DNA of 64,000 bases, from positions 1 through 64,000 of the forward strand of contig NZ_JACAQA010000003.1 of assembly GCF_013385425.1 (NCBI RefSeq), in the 5' to 3' direction. The stretch is from Pseudomonas gingeri (GTDB lineage Bacteria > Pseudomonadota > Gammaproteobacteria > Pseudomonadales > Pseudomonadaceae). The notes beneath the pieces are model-generated. The model ran no database searches, was not told where the DNA came from, and saw only the letters and a program-made list of their open reading frames with translations. Position numbers and translations under genes: made by a program. Within the stretch, counting starts at the first letter, position 1. Every line of letters starts with the position of its first letter. Below are positions 45,924-55,050 of this stretch, piece after piece.

Positions 45924-46325
45924 CTATTTCGCTGTGGGTTGTACCGCCACGCATTTGATTTCCACCAGCAGCCCCGGGTGGGCCAACTCCGTTACGCCGA
46001 CGCAGGTCCAGGCGCACCGGCCCTTGGGGAACACCCGGTTCTTGACCTCGCGGAATACCGCCATGTGCCGGGACATGTGCACGTGGTAGGTGGTCATCTC
46101 GACCACATCCTCGAAGGTACAACCGCCGGCGGCCAGCACCAGGCGCAGGTTTTCCCAGGCCGCCGCGAACTGCCGGGCGGGATCCTCGATGACCTCCAGT
46201 TGCGGCGTGCGGCCCACCTGGCCCGCGCAGTAGAGCGTGGCGCCGACCTTTACGGCAGGTGCATAACCCGCGCGTTCGGCAATCAGGGTCATGGATTCCG
46301 GGATGATGATTTCACGGTCAGTCAT
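45924..46325 (-). CDS. RidA-family protein
   Basis: 133 residues from ATG 46325, preceded by CGGAG at good spacing. VKVGATLYCAGQVGRTPQLEVIEDPARQFAAAWENLRLVLAAGGCTFEDVVEMTTYHV is the RidA/YjgF pattern, with later CAWTCVGVTELAHPGLLVEIKCVA; the usual substrate-holding arginine of archetypal RidA (GN..R..Y.) appears as KGRCAWTCVG, so it belongs to a divergent Rid subgroup and may not deaminate 2-aminoacrylate. It is divergent from the maleate isomerase gene. Confidence 0.82.
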   Translation of the reverse strand: MTDREIIIPESMTLIAERAGYAPAVKVGATLYCAGQVGRTPQLEVIEDPARQFAAAWENLRLVLAAGGCTFEDVVEMTTYHVHMSRHMAVFREVKNRVFPKGRCAWTCVGVTELAHPGLLVEIKCVAVQPTAK

Positions 46326-46640
46326 TGCGTGCTCCGCCACATTCACAAGAGCGCCGAGGGTAGCGTATTGCCACACCGGTGTGCCGTTCAGCGACGTTGT
46401 GCCGCATGAGCCGACCCTTGTTGTTCGCCCCGATCTGCCATCGTCATCCGCGATGGCAGGCTCGCCAATGCCTGATATACGCCTCAAAGGGCCCTTATTA
46501 AGATCGGTTTCACCGCGACCCTTTCTCTCGCCTCTGTTTCCTGTGCCATCGCCGCACTCATGGTGTTCACGCTGCAGGAAACCAAAGGCGTCCAACTTAC
46601 CAGCGGCAACTGATCCGCCCCCTTGATAGAGAACCGACCC
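46326..46640. other. 315-base gap between the RidA and maleate isomerase genes
   Basis: Shared upstream region of two divergent genes. It contains a short frame that looks like the end of a transporter gene (46476-46613, listed separately). The remaining 150 bases hold nothing I can name. Confidence 0.6.
46476..46613 (+). pseudogene. Possible remnant of an MFS transporter C-terminus
   Basis: The frame ending at TGA 46611 reads a hydrophobic helix and an ending of MFS type: GFTATLSLASVSCAIAALMV, then FTLQETKGVQLTSGN. ETKG after the last helix is typical for the C-terminus of many metabolite:H+ symporters. A stop closes the frame upstream at 46473, so only about 45 codons survive. It sits 27 bases before the maleate isomerase start, as if a dicarboxylate transporter gene had decayed. 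Confidence 0.45.
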
Positions 46641-47393
46641 ATGAAAAACTTCCGAATCGGCCAGATTGTGCCCAGTTCCAATACCACCATGGAAACCGAG
46701 ATCCCGGCGATGTTGACCTCGCGCTACTCGCTGTTTCCCGAGGAGCACTTCACGTTCCACTCCTCGCGTATGCGCATGATGCACGTCAGTCCCGAAGAGC
46801 TGAAAAAGATGGATATCGACAGCGATCGCTGCGCGCTGGAGCTCAGCGACGCACGGGTCGATGTCATGGCCTACGCCTGCCTGGTGGCGATCATGTGCCA
46901 GGGCGCGGGTTACCACAAAGTCTCCCAGGAGCGCCTGGGCAAAACCGTCGCCGGCAACCACTCGAACGCCCCGGTGTTGAGTTCCGCCGGCGCGCTGATC
47001 GACAGCCTGAACCTGCTCGAATACAAGAAGGTCTCGATCATCACGCCGTATATGAAGCCCCTGACCCAGCAGGTCATCGACTATATCGAGGCGGCCGGGA
47101 TCGAAGTGGTCGACTCCATCAGCCTGGAAGTCTCCGATAACCTGGCGGTCGGTCGCCTGGACCCGATGAACCTGGTGGCCCACGCCGACAAGCTGAATAT
47201 CGGCCAGGCCGACGGCGTGGTGCTGTCGTGCTGCGTGCAGATGCCCTCGCTGCCGGCGATCCAGATCGTCCAGGATCGTCTCGACAAGCCGGTGCTGTCG
47301 GCGTCGGTGGCAACGGTCTACCAGATGCTGAAACATCTCGGCCTCAAGGCCCAGGTGCCGAACGCCGGGCATCTGTTGTCCGGGGCGTTCTGA
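46641..47393 (+). CDS. Maleate isomerase (MaiA/NicE type)
   Basis: 250 residues from ATG 46641, exactly the length of NicE. FRIGQIVPSSNTTMETEIPAMLTSRYSLFPEEHFTFHSSRMRM is the strongly conserved start. The two active-site cysteines of maleate isomerases are expected in DVMAYACLVAIMCQG and VVLSCCVQMPSLPA. It converts maleate to fumarate in the last step of nicotinate-type degradation. No other nic genes are nearby; a LysR gene follows by 59 bases and may regulate it. Confidence 0.88.
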   Translation: MKNFRIGQIVPSSNTTMETEIPAMLTSRYSLFPEEHFTFHSSRMRMMHVSPEELKKMDIDSDRCALELSDARVDVMAYACLVAIMCQGAGYHKVSQERLGKTVAGNHSNAPVLSSAGALIDSLNLLEYKKVSIITPYMKPLTQQVIDYIEAAGIEVVDSISLEVSDNLAVGRLDPMNLVAHADKLNIGQADGVVLSCCVQMPSLPAIQIVQDRLDKPVLSASVATVYQMLKHLGLKAQVPNAGHLLSGAF

Positions 47394-47452
47394 GTCGGCA
47401 GCGGACGGGGTACTATGGGCGCCACTCAGGCCCGTATGCCCCGGTACCGCCC

Positions 47453-48337
47453 ATGAAGCTCGATCCCGTCTCCCTGCGACTCTTTGTCAGTGTCATCGAA
47501 GAGGGCACCATTGCCGCCGCCGCCAAGCGCGAACATATCGCCGCGGCGGCGGTGAGCAAGCGGCTCAGCGAGCTGGAAGAGCTGCTCGAGTCGAAACTGC
47601 TCAATCGTACCAACAAGGGCATCACCCCCACCGACGCCGGGCTGTCGCTGCTGTTCATGGCCCGCAGTGCGCTGAACAACCTCAACGAAATCGTCGTGCA
47701 GATGCGCGATTACTCCCATGGTCGGCGTGGCTCGGTGCATGTCCTGGCCAATATCTCGGCCATCACCCAGTTCATGCCGGGGCTGGTCAAGTCCTTCATG
47801 ACCGCGTACCCGCTGATCAATATCAGCCTGGAAGAACAGCAGAGCCTGGCGATTACCAAGGCGGTGGCGGAAAACCGCGCCGAGATCGGTATCTTCACCC
47901 GTCTGCCCCATGGCGCGGACATCGAAGTCTTCCCGTTCCGCAGCGACCGGCTGGTGCTGCTGGTGCCCGACGATCACCCGTTGGCGGCGCGGGAGTCGGT
48001 CAGCTTCGGTGAGACCCTGGATTATGAATGCGTCGCCTTGCGCAGCGGCACCCACCTCAATTTCCAGTTGATCAAGGCCGCGAACGACCTGGGCCGCTCG
48101 TTGAAAATCCGCATGGAAGTGTCCAGCTACGACGCGCTGTGCCTGATGGTGCAGGCCGGGGTGGGTATCGGCATCATGCCGCAGGGCAGCGTGGGGATTT
48201 ACAACCTGAGCGGGACCCGGGTGGTCGGACTCGACGAGACCTGGGCCTGCCGTGAACTCAGTGTCTGTGTGAGGTCGCGCGAGGCGCTGTCGGTCGCCGC
48301 GGGACTGTTTCTCGAGCACCTGATCGCGCAGCGCTGA
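47453..48337 (+). CDS. LysR-family regulator
   Basis: 294 residues. Helix-turn-helix near residues 15-40: SVIEEGTIAAAAKREHIAAAAVSKRLSELEELLESKLL, then the LysR substrate-binding domain. It is transcribed in the same direction as the maleate isomerase gene, which is unusual for a LysR target but the short gap suggests a unit. Effector not known; a dicarboxylate is plausible. Confidence 0.88.
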   Translation: MKLDPVSLRLFVSVIEEGTIAAAAKREHIAAAAVSKRLSELEELLESKLLNRTNKGITPTDAGLSLLFMARSALNNLNEIVVQMRDYSHGRRGSVHVLANISAITQFMPGLVKSFMTAYPLINISLEEQQSLAITKAVAENRAEIGIFTRLPHGADIEVFPFRSDRLVLLVPDDHPLAARESVSFGETLDYECVALRSGTHLNFQLIKAANDLGRSLKIRMEVSSYDALCLMVQAGVGIGIMPQGSVGIYNLSGTRVVGLDETWACRELSVCVRSREALSVAAGLFLEHLIAQR

Positions 48338-48360
48338 GCCTCAGCGCTGCGCGGCGGGGC

Positions 48361-49803
48361 TTATTGGTGCGCGCCGGCGCGCTTGAGCAGGCGCTTGCAA
48401 CGTTCGGACAGGTGAAACACCTGCAGGTGCTTGCCGGCCTTCTCGTAGCGCTCGCGCAGGGTCTTCAAGGCGGCAATGGCCGAGTAGTCGACGAAGTTCA
48501 GGTGGCGGCAGTCGAGGGTCACCTGGGCGGGGTCGTTGGCCGGGTCGAACTGATTGAGAAAGGGCGCCGTGGAGGCAAAGAACAGGGTGCCATGCAGGCG
48601 GTAAAGCTTGCTGCCGTCGGCCTCCAGATGGCTGTCGGCGTACAGTTCCCGGGCCTGCTGCCAGGCGAAGTTGAGCGCGGCGACGACGATCCCGCAGAGC
48701 ACGGCGGTGGCGAGGTCGGTGAACACGGTGATGACGGTCACCGCGAGGATTACCAGCACGTCATTCAGCGGCACCTTGTTCAGGACCCGTAGCGAGGCCC
48801 AGGCGAAGGTCTGTTGCGCAACCACGAACATGACCCCGACCAGGGCCGCCAGCGGGATACGCTCGATAAAGGGTGAGAGGAACAGGATGAACAGCAGGAT
48901 CATCACCCCGGCGACGATCCCGGACAGCCGGCCGCGACCACCGGAACTGAGGTTGATCACGGTCTGGCCGATCATGGCGCAGCCGCCCATGCCGCCGAAC
49001 AGGCCGGAAACCATGTTGGCCACGCCCAATGCCGCGCATTCGCGATCCGGGTAGCCGCGGCTTTCGGTGATCTCGTCGGTCAGGTTCAGGGTCAGCAGGG
49101 TTTCCAGCAGACCGACCATGGCCATCAGGAACGCGTAGGGGGCGACGATCCGCAGGGTTTCCAGGTTCCATGGCAGTTGTGGCAGGGCCAGCACCGGCAG
49201 GCCACCGGCAATATGCGCCATATCGCCGAGGGTACGGGTCGGCAGGTCGAGCAGGTACACCGCCAGGCCCACGCCAAGGATCGCCACCAGTGCCGGCGGC
49301 ACGCTGCGGGTCAGGCGCGGTAGCAGGTAGACGATGGCCATGGTCAGCAGCACCAGCCCGCTCATCAGGTACAGCGGCTTGCCACTCAGCCAGGTTTCGC
49401 CGCTCTTGAAGTGTTCCAGTTGGGCCAGGGCGATGATGATCGCCAGGCCGTTGACGAAACCGAGCATCACCGGGTGCGGGACCATGCGCACCAGCTTGCC
49501 CAGCCGCAGCAGGCCGAAGGCGAGCATGATCAGCCCGCCCAGCAGCACGGTGGCGAGCAGGTACTGCACGCCGTGTTGCACCACCAGCGCGACGATCACC
49601 ACGGCCATCGACCCGGCGGCGCCGGAGATCATGCCCGGGCGTCCGCCCAACAGCGCGGTCAGGGTGCAGATGATAAAGGCGCCGTACAGGCCCATCAGCG
49701 GATTGAGGTGGGCGACCAGGGCGAAGGCGATGCATTCGGGCAGCAGGGCGAAGGCGGTGGTCAGTCCGGCCAGGGCGTCGGCGCGCAGGCGTTGGGGTTT
49801 CAT
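48361..49803 (-). CDS. SulP-family anion transporter with STAS domain
   Basis: 480 residues from ATG 49803. About ten to twelve helices with the SulP signatures LAGLTTAFALLPECIAFALVAHLNPLMGLYGAFI and ISGAAGSMAVVI. The C-terminal STAS domain starts near residue 400 (KLYRLHGTLFFASTAPFLNQF, LDCRHLNFVDYSAIAAL). These proteins carry sulfate, bicarbonate or dicarboxylates; the anion is not deducible here. Confidence 0.88.
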   Translation of the reverse strand: MKPQRLRADALAGLTTAFALLPECIAFALVAHLNPLMGLYGAFIICTLTALLGGRPGMISGAAGSMAVVIVALVVQHGVQYLLATVLLGGLIMLAFGLLRLGKLVRMVPHPVMLGFVNGLAIIIALAQLEHFKSGETWLSGKPLYLMSGLVLLTMAIVYLLPRLTRSVPPALVAILGVGLAVYLLDLPTRTLGDMAHIAGGLPVLALPQLPWNLETLRIVAPYAFLMAMVGLLETLLTLNLTDEITESRGYPDRECAALGVANMVSGLFGGMGGCAMIGQTVINLSSGGRGRLSGIVAGVMILLFILFLSPFIERIPLAALVGVMFVVAQQTFAWASLRVLNKVPLNDVLVILAVTVITVFTDLATAVLCGIVVAALNFAWQQARELYADSHLEADGSKLYRLHGTLFFASTAPFLNQFDPANDPAQVTLDCRHLNFVDYSAIAALKTLRERYEKAGKHLQVFHLSERCKRLLKRAGAHQ

Positions 49804-49885
49804 GGCGTACCTGAAAGACGAGCCGGCAGCACCGGCGGCGAAAAGAAGGGGGCGGATGGTACGCAATTGAATGGGCGGCGGCCAG

Positions 49886-50752
49886 TTAGCGCAGTTCGGC
49901 GAGGCTTGCCTGGATCAACTCGGACAGCTGTCGTACCGCCGCTGTCGGCGCCGCCACGGCCTGGTGCAGGACATAACCGAGCATGGGCAGCGCCGGCAGG
50001 CTTTCAATCAGCGCAAGCTGAGGGGGCAGGCCGATGCGGGTGCGTAAAGTGATACCGAGTCCGGCCGATACGGCGGCCCAGATGCCACTGACACTCGGGC
50101 TGGTCAGCACCACTCGCCAGGGGATATGCGCCTGGTCCAGGGCCTTGGTTGCCGCGCTGCGCAAAATGCATGGCGCATCGAAGACCACCAGGGGCAAAGG
50201 CAGGTTGTCGGCAGGAGAGGGCGCCGGCAACTCGCGCGAGCCGATCCAGTGCATCTGCGTTTCACCGAGGCGCGTGGCGTGCGGGGTGCTGGCGCCGGCT
50301 TCCCAGGCCAGCGCCAGGTCCAGGCGGCCATTCTCGATCATCGATAACAGCTCGGCGTTGCGGGCGATGCTGACCTCAAGGCTGACCAGTGGGTGGACCC
50401 TGGAAAAACGCCGCAGCACGTCGCTGAGCAGATGTTCGGCGAAATCATCCTGCAAGCCGATGCGCACCGTGCCTTCGATACGGGCGCCTTGCAGACGGCT
50501 GAAGATCTCGTCGTTCAGTTCCAGCAGGCACCGGGCATGGCTGAGCAGGGATTCGCCCGCTGCCGAGAGGATCAGGCCGCGCCCCGACTTTACCAGCACG
50601 GCGCTGCCGACCTGGCTTTCGAGTTTCTTCAGTTGGGCACTGACCGCCGAGGTCGAGCGCCCCAGGCGTTCGGCGGCCTTGGCGAAGCTGCCAAGCTCGA
50701 CACCGGTGACAAAGGTGCGCAGTACATCCAGGTCGAAGGTGGGGTGACGCAT
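49886..50752 (-). CDS. LysR-family regulator
   Basis: 288 residues. The N-terminal helix-turn-helix is FVTGVELGSFAKAAERLGRSTSAVSAQLKKLESQVG, followed by a substrate-binding domain. It is divergent from the tautomerase gene with about 110 bases between them, the classic arrangement for a LysR regulator and its target. Confidence 0.9.
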   Translation of the reverse strand: MRHPTFDLDVLRTFVTGVELGSFAKAAERLGRSTSAVSAQLKKLESQVGSAVLVKSGRGLILSAAGESLLSHARCLLELNDEIFSRLQGARIEGTVRIGLQDDFAEHLLSDVLRRFSRVHPLVSLEVSIARNAELLSMIENGRLDLALAWEAGASTPHATRLGETQMHWIGSRELPAPSPADNLPLPLVVFDAPCILRSAATKALDQAHIPWRVVLTSPSVSGIWAAVSAGLGITLRTRIGLPPQLALIESLPALPMLGYVLHQAVAAPTAAVRQLSELIQASLAELR

Positions 50753-50861
50753 GAGTAATCATCCACTTATTCGGGATTGTGGGTTCTATCTAATCTGATA
50801 TTCGGAACTATCGTCGCTGGTTAACCTGCCTCCGTCAAATCAACAGTGTGTTGGAGGTTGT

Positions 50862-51236
50862 ATGCCTTTTGCCCGTATTTCCCTGCATCGGGGCAAGTCC
50901 CCCGAGTACCTGCGCCGATTGTCCGAGGAGCTGCATGAGGCCCTGGTGGAAAGTTTCGAGGTACCGCCTACCGATCGCTTCCAGGTGATTCATCAGCACG
51001 AGGTGGGCGAGCTGATCTTCGATCGCGACTACCTGGGCGGGCCGCGCAGCGAGGACTTTGTGCTGATTGCGATTACTGCCGGGCGCATCAGGGATACCGC
51101 GACGAAACAGTGCTTTTATCGGCGGTTGGTAGAGCGGCTGAGTGTGGCGCCGGGGATTGATCCTGAGGATGTCATGGTGGTGATCAGCACCACCCAGGCC
51201 GATGAGTGGTCGTTTGCGGGAGGGCGGGGTAACTGA
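50862..51236 (+). CDS. Tautomerase-superfamily protein (malonate semialdehyde decarboxylase type)
   Basis: 124 residues beginning MPFARIS, so Pro1 is the catalytic base after Met removal. It aligns with malonate semialdehyde decarboxylase: VPPTDRFQVIHQH (with the conserved Asp), GRIRDTATKQCFYRRLVERL (two arginines in R-x-R spacing), and VMVVISTTQADEWSFAGGRG at the end. The family decarboxylates malonate semialdehyde or tautomerises small oxo acids. No other pathway gene is near except the divergent LysR. Confidence 0.85.
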   Translation: MPFARISLHRGKSPEYLRRLSEELHEALVESFEVPPTDRFQVIHQHEVGELIFDRDYLGGPRSEDFVLIAITAGRIRDTATKQCFYRRLVERLSVAPGIDPEDVMVVISTTQADEWSFAGGRGN

Positions 51237-51330
51237 CACACCGCCTGACCCGGGCAAGACCGGTTATCATGCGCGGCCCTTCGCTGCCGACTGCCGAGGG
51301 TGCGTCTCAACCCTCGGAGCCCGATGTTCG

Positions 51331-52017
51331 ATGTCCACGATCACCTTGTTTGAAACCCCGCCCCCGGAGTCGATCCATAGCCAGATCCAGCAGATGGTCG
51401 TGGATTACGTCACCGACGTCAGTCAGGTGGCTATTGCGCCGAGCAACCCGCTCTACAACCTGTATCAGTATGGCGTCGGTTATGAGGTGCATCTCTATAT
51501 GCAGGCGATGGACGGCTCCAAGGGCCTGGCCGTCGAATTGATCGTGGCAACCGATGCCCGGGATCCCGAGAAGGTCATCGGTTTCCTGCTGTATTTACCG
51601 GTCAAGGATGATCCGCAAGCCTGTTCGATCGCTTATATGGCGGTGCGTGAAGGCCATCGGCGCCAGGGTGTGGCGCGGGCGATGCTGCAACCGGTGCTCC
51701 AGCGCTATCCCCACGCGGAACTGGCCTGTGTCGTCGGCAAGGTGCCAGTGTTCGAGGCCCTGGGTTTCCAGGTGCTGGCCGCGCGCGGGCCGCAGGTATT
51801 GATGAATACCCGTGACCACGGCACGGACGGGCTGGTGGCGGTGCTGGATATCGCGCCGATCTATCGTTCCCTGGAGGTGCGACAGATTCATGCCTACCTG
51901 TTGCAACAACACGGCAAGCGCGCGATGGTCGACGCCGAGAAGCAGCGTGACCGCCAGCTCGACCAGATGACCCGCCACGCCAGGGCTTTTGTCCTGGAGC
52001 GGCTGGGCGACCATTGA
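51331..52017 (+). CDS. GNAT-family N-acetyltransferase
   Basis: 228 residues from ATG 51331. The acetyl-CoA motif A is SIAYMAVREGHRRQGVARAMLQPVLQRY (R/Q-x-x-G-x-A/G at residues about 108-116). The N- and C-terminal flanks are longer than the minimal GNAT and the last 50 residues are charged and helical. Starts 94 bases after the tautomerase stop. Substrate not known. Confidence 0.82.
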   Translation: MSTITLFETPPPESIHSQIQQMVVDYVTDVSQVAIAPSNPLYNLYQYGVGYEVHLYMQAMDGSKGLAVELIVATDARDPEKVIGFLLYLPVKDDPQACSIAYMAVREGHRRQGVARAMLQPVLQRYPHAELACVVGKVPVFEALGFQVLAARGPQVLMNTRDHGTDGLVAVLDIAPIYRSLEVRQIHAYLLQQHGKRAMVDAEKQRDRQLDQMTRHARAFVLERLGDH

Positions 52018-52020
52018 TAG

Positions 52021-52872
52021 TTACGGGGTGCCGAACATCGCGGTCCAGTAGATCCCGGAATCGCTCTTCGGGTCCACCACGTAGGCCGCGCCCAGCTCGC
52101 GGAATCGTGGATTCATCAGGTTGGCGCAGTGACCGGGGCTGGCCAGCCAGCCGTCGACCACCTTGCGTACGGTGTCCTGGCCGGCGGCGATATTTTCGCC
52201 GATCATCTGGCCGTTATAGCCCGCCAGCTCGGCCCGATCCCCCGGCATGCGTCCGTCACGGTCCTTGTGATCGAAGAAGTTGTTGTTGGCCATATTCCGG
52301 CTATGGCTTTCAGCGGCGCTCGCCAGTACCGCGTTCCAGGCCAGGGGCGTGGTGGCGGCGAACGCCTGGCCGCCGCATTGGTGCGCTTGCGTGCGGGCGC
52401 TGTTGATCTGCTCGAGAAGTTTCTGGCCTTCCGCCTGCCAGTCGCCCAGGCGCGCGCTCAGCAGCGGCCGCGCCAGCACGATGCGCCATTCGCGTCCCTC
52501 GCGGTTGACGCCGATATCGACGAACTGCGGGTTCAGCACCACCTGGCAGAAACTTTCCTCCACCGCTTTCATCGCCGCCGCCGCGTCACGTGGCCCCGAG
52601 AGGCTGATCGCCTGTACGGTGACCATTGGATACGCCTTGGCACTCAGCGCCTGCTGCAAGTCGCCCGGGTTATTGATGGGCAACACCAGGCGGGGATCGC
52701 TGACCAGTGGCGGCAACTCCAGTGAGGCCTGGCTTCCACAGCGCTGCACCTGGCTGCGGTAGTGGTTGATCGAGTCAACCAGTTGCACCTGATCGACAGG
52801 GGCGGCGTTGGCCGCGAACACCGGGCCCAGCGTCAGCGTGGCCAGACCGATAAGCGATGGTATGAAGCGCAT
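52021..52872 (-). CDS. Exported CAP-domain (SCP-like) protein
   Basis: 283 residues from ATG 52872, preceded by AGGGAG six bases upstream. Signal peptide RFIPSLIGLATLTLGPVFAANA. The C-terminal half is a CAP domain: LLEQINSARTQAHQCGG, LASAAESHSRNMANNNFFDHKDRDG with the acidic residue and histidines, GYNGQMIGENIAAGQ and SPGHCANLMNPRFRELGAAY. An N-terminal domain of about 130 residues with one Cys pair has no clear family. Secreted or periplasmic; function of bacterial CAP proteins is largely unknown. Confidence 0.85.
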   Translation of the reverse strand: MRFIPSLIGLATLTLGPVFAANAAPVDQVQLVDSINHYRSQVQRCGSQASLELPPLVSDPRLVLPINNPGDLQQALSAKAYPMVTVQAISLSGPRDAAAAMKAVEESFCQVVLNPQFVDIGVNREGREWRIVLARPLLSARLGDWQAEGQKLLEQINSARTQAHQCGGQAFAATTPLAWNAVLASAAESHSRNMANNNFFDHKDRDGRMPGDRAELAGYNGQMIGENIAAGQDTVRKVVDGWLASPGHCANLMNPRFRELGAAYVVDPKSDSGIYWTAMFGTP

Positions 52873-53282
52873 GGGCATCTCCCTGGGACGGACTGCGCCC
52901 ATCATGCCGGATTTCCCACTGCAGGAGCACTTGAACCTTGGTCGGCTTATCCTACAATTTCGGTAGGTTTTCTCTGTGTAAAGGCGAGGCATTTTCATCC
53001 AGTCACGTAGCTGAGGTATTATGTCGCAGCACGGAAGCGTCTAGCGTGCCTATCCGAGGTGACCGGACGTCGAAGGAATCGAGAAAAAAGCCTTACTGGC
53101 TGAGTCGTATGAGCTGACAGATTGCGCTTGTCGACCAGGTCCGGGCAGAGGCAAACAAAATGAGTGTCACCCAACGTAGCTGAAGCCAATGACTAATAAA
53201 AAGTCAGCGCAGGAGGGACATGAACGTGAGGCCGGTGGTTTTTCATGGGCCTTGTATGTCTACCTATCCTAGGTATTACCGA
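52873..53282. other. 410-base gap upstream of mqo
   Basis: Holds the mqo promoter region and leader. The stretch from about 53190 has a small hairpin TGACT-AATAAAA-AGTCA, then AGGAGG at 53211-53216 only three bases before an in-frame ATG at 53220. That ATG would add 21 residues to Mqo. I see no clear promoter pair that I can place with confidence and no gene. Confidence 0.5.
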
Positions 53283-54929
53283 ATGTTGAAGAAACTGAAC
53301 ACAGCACTGCTGGGGCTGGCAGTGACGATGGGCGCGATGTCCGTACACGCGGCCGAGACAAAGAAAGTCGATGTGCTGCTTATCGGCGGGGGCATCATGA
53401 GTTCGACCCTGGGGATCTGGCTCAATGAGTTGCAGCCGGACTGGTCGATGGAAATGGTCGAGCGCCTCGATGGCGTCGCCGAAGAAAGCTCCAATGGCTG
53501 GAACAACGCCGGTACCGGTCACTCCGCCCTGGCCGAGTCGAACTACACGCCGTACGACAAGAACGGCAAGATCGATATTTCCAAGGCGATCGAGATCAAC
53601 GAGTCGTTCCAGATCACCCGTCAGTTCCTGTCCTGGCAGGTCCGTCAGGGCGTGCTGAAGAACCCGCATTCGTTTATAAACTCGACGCCGCACATGAGCT
53701 TCATGTGGGGTGACGACAACGTCAAGTTCCTCAAGGATCGCTACGCGGCGCTGCAGACCAGCCCGCTGTTCAGCGGCATGCAGTACACCGAAGATCAGGA
53801 ACAGATCAAGAAGTGGGTCCCGCTGATGATGGAAGGGCGTGATCCAAAGCAGAAGATCGCGGCCACCTGGACGCCTATCGGCACCGACGTGAACTTCGGC
53901 GAAATCACCCGCCAGTACGTCGCTTACTTGCAGGCCCAGCCTAACTTCAAGCTGAAGCTGTCCAGCGAAGTCGAGGACATCAAGCGCAATGACGACGGCA
54001 CCTGGCGCGTCACCTACAAGAACCTGAAGGACGGCAGCGAAACCGCGGCCGACGCCAAGTTCGTGTTCATCGGTGCCGGTGGCGGTGCGCTGCACCTGCT
54101 GCAGAAGTCCGGCATCCCTGAAGCCAACGACTACGCGGCCTTCCCGGTCGGCGGTTCGTTCCTGGTCACCGATAACCAGGACATCGCCCTCAAGCATATG
54201 GCCAAGGCCTATGGTATTGCTTCGACCGGCGCGCCACCCATGTCGGTTCCGCACCTGGACACCCGTGTGCTGGACGGCAAGCGCGTGATCCTGTTCGGGC
54301 CATTCGCGACCTTCTCCACCAAGTTCCTGAAGAACGGTTCGTACTTCGACCTGCTGACCAGTACCACCACCCACAACGTCTGGCCGATGACCCGCGTCGG
54401 GATCGAGCAGTACCCGCTGGTGGAGTACCTGGCCGGTCAGTTGATGATGTCGGATGACGACCGCTTCAACGCCTTGAAAGAATACTTCCCTGAAGCGAAG
54501 AAAGAAGACTGGCGCCTGTGGCAAGCCGGTCAGCGCGTGCAGATCATCAAGCGTGACGAAGAGAAGGGCGGCGTCCTGAAACTCGGCACCGAGGTGGTCA
54601 CCGCCAAGGACAACAGCATCGCCGGCCTGCTGGGTGCATCGCCAGGTGCTTCCACCGCCGCGCCGATCATGCTGACCATTCTGGAACGGGTCTTCAAGGA
54701 CCAGGTTGCGACGCCTGCCTGGCAGGAAAAACTGCACCAGATCGTGCCGAGCTACGGCACCAAGCTGAACGGCAACCCTGCAGCGGTCCAGAAAGAATGG
54801 GACTACACCGCTGAAATCCTGCAACTGACAAAGCCTCCGGTGATCGGTCAGACCGCCGCTGCGCCAGCCGCACCGGCTGCGACTGACAAGCCAAAAGCCG
54901 ACACTCCAGCGGCTGACATGGCGCTGTAA
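53283..54929 (+). CDS. mqo: Malate:quinone oxidoreductase with signal peptide
   Basis: 548 residues from ATG 53283, which gives the signal peptide [22 protein letters not shown] of this Mqo subgroup; ATG 53220 would add 21 residues. FAD-binding begins with [45 protein letters not shown], the [19 protein letters not shown] segment and [14 protein letters not shown] are Mqo signatures. It oxidises malate to oxaloacetate and passes electrons to quinone. The last 35 residues are Ala/Pro/Lys-rich and not part of the enzyme fold. Confidence 0.93.
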   Translation: MLKKLNTALLGLAVTMGAMSVHAAETKKVDVLLIGGGIMSSTLGIWLNELQPDWSMEMVERLDGVAEESSNGWNNAGTGHSALAESNYTPYDKNGKIDISKAIEINESFQITRQFLSWQVRQGVLKNPHSFINSTPHMSFMWGDDNVKFLKDRYAALQTSPLFSGMQYTEDQEQIKKWVPLMMEGRDPKQKIAATWTPIGTDVNFGEITRQYVAYLQAQPNFKLKLSSEVEDIKRNDDGTWRVTYKNLKDGSETAADAKFVFIGAGGGALHLLQKSGIPEANDYAAFPVGGSFLVTDNQDIALKHMAKAYGIASTGAPPMSVPHLDTRVLDGKRVILFGPFATFSTKFLKNGSYFDLLTSTTTHNVWPMTRVGIEQYPLVEYLAGQLMMSDDDRFNALKEYFPEAKKEDWRLWQAGQRVQIIKRDEEKGGVLKLGTEVVTAKDNSIAGLLGASPGASTAAPIMLTILERVFKDQVATPAWQEKLHQIVPSYGTKLNGNPAAVQKEWDYTAEILQLTKPPVIGQTAAAPAAPAATDKPKADTPAADMAL

Positions 54930-54968
54930 AGACCCGGCCTCGCTTCGGCGAGGCGCTGTAAACCGAAG

Positions 54969-55013
54969 AACACCCATTGCCCGCTCATGCGACCGGCCAG
55001 TGGGTGTTTTTTT
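54969..55013 (+). terminator. Rho-independent terminator of mqo
   Basis: Stem AACACCCA (54969-54976) with TGGGTGTT (55001-55008), extended by three more pairs with one G-T, followed by a run of seven T. It lies 40 bases after the mqo stop. Confidence 0.9.
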
Positions 55014-55050
55014 ATGTCCACGAAAAAAGGCTTTCGGCGAACGATGGATA

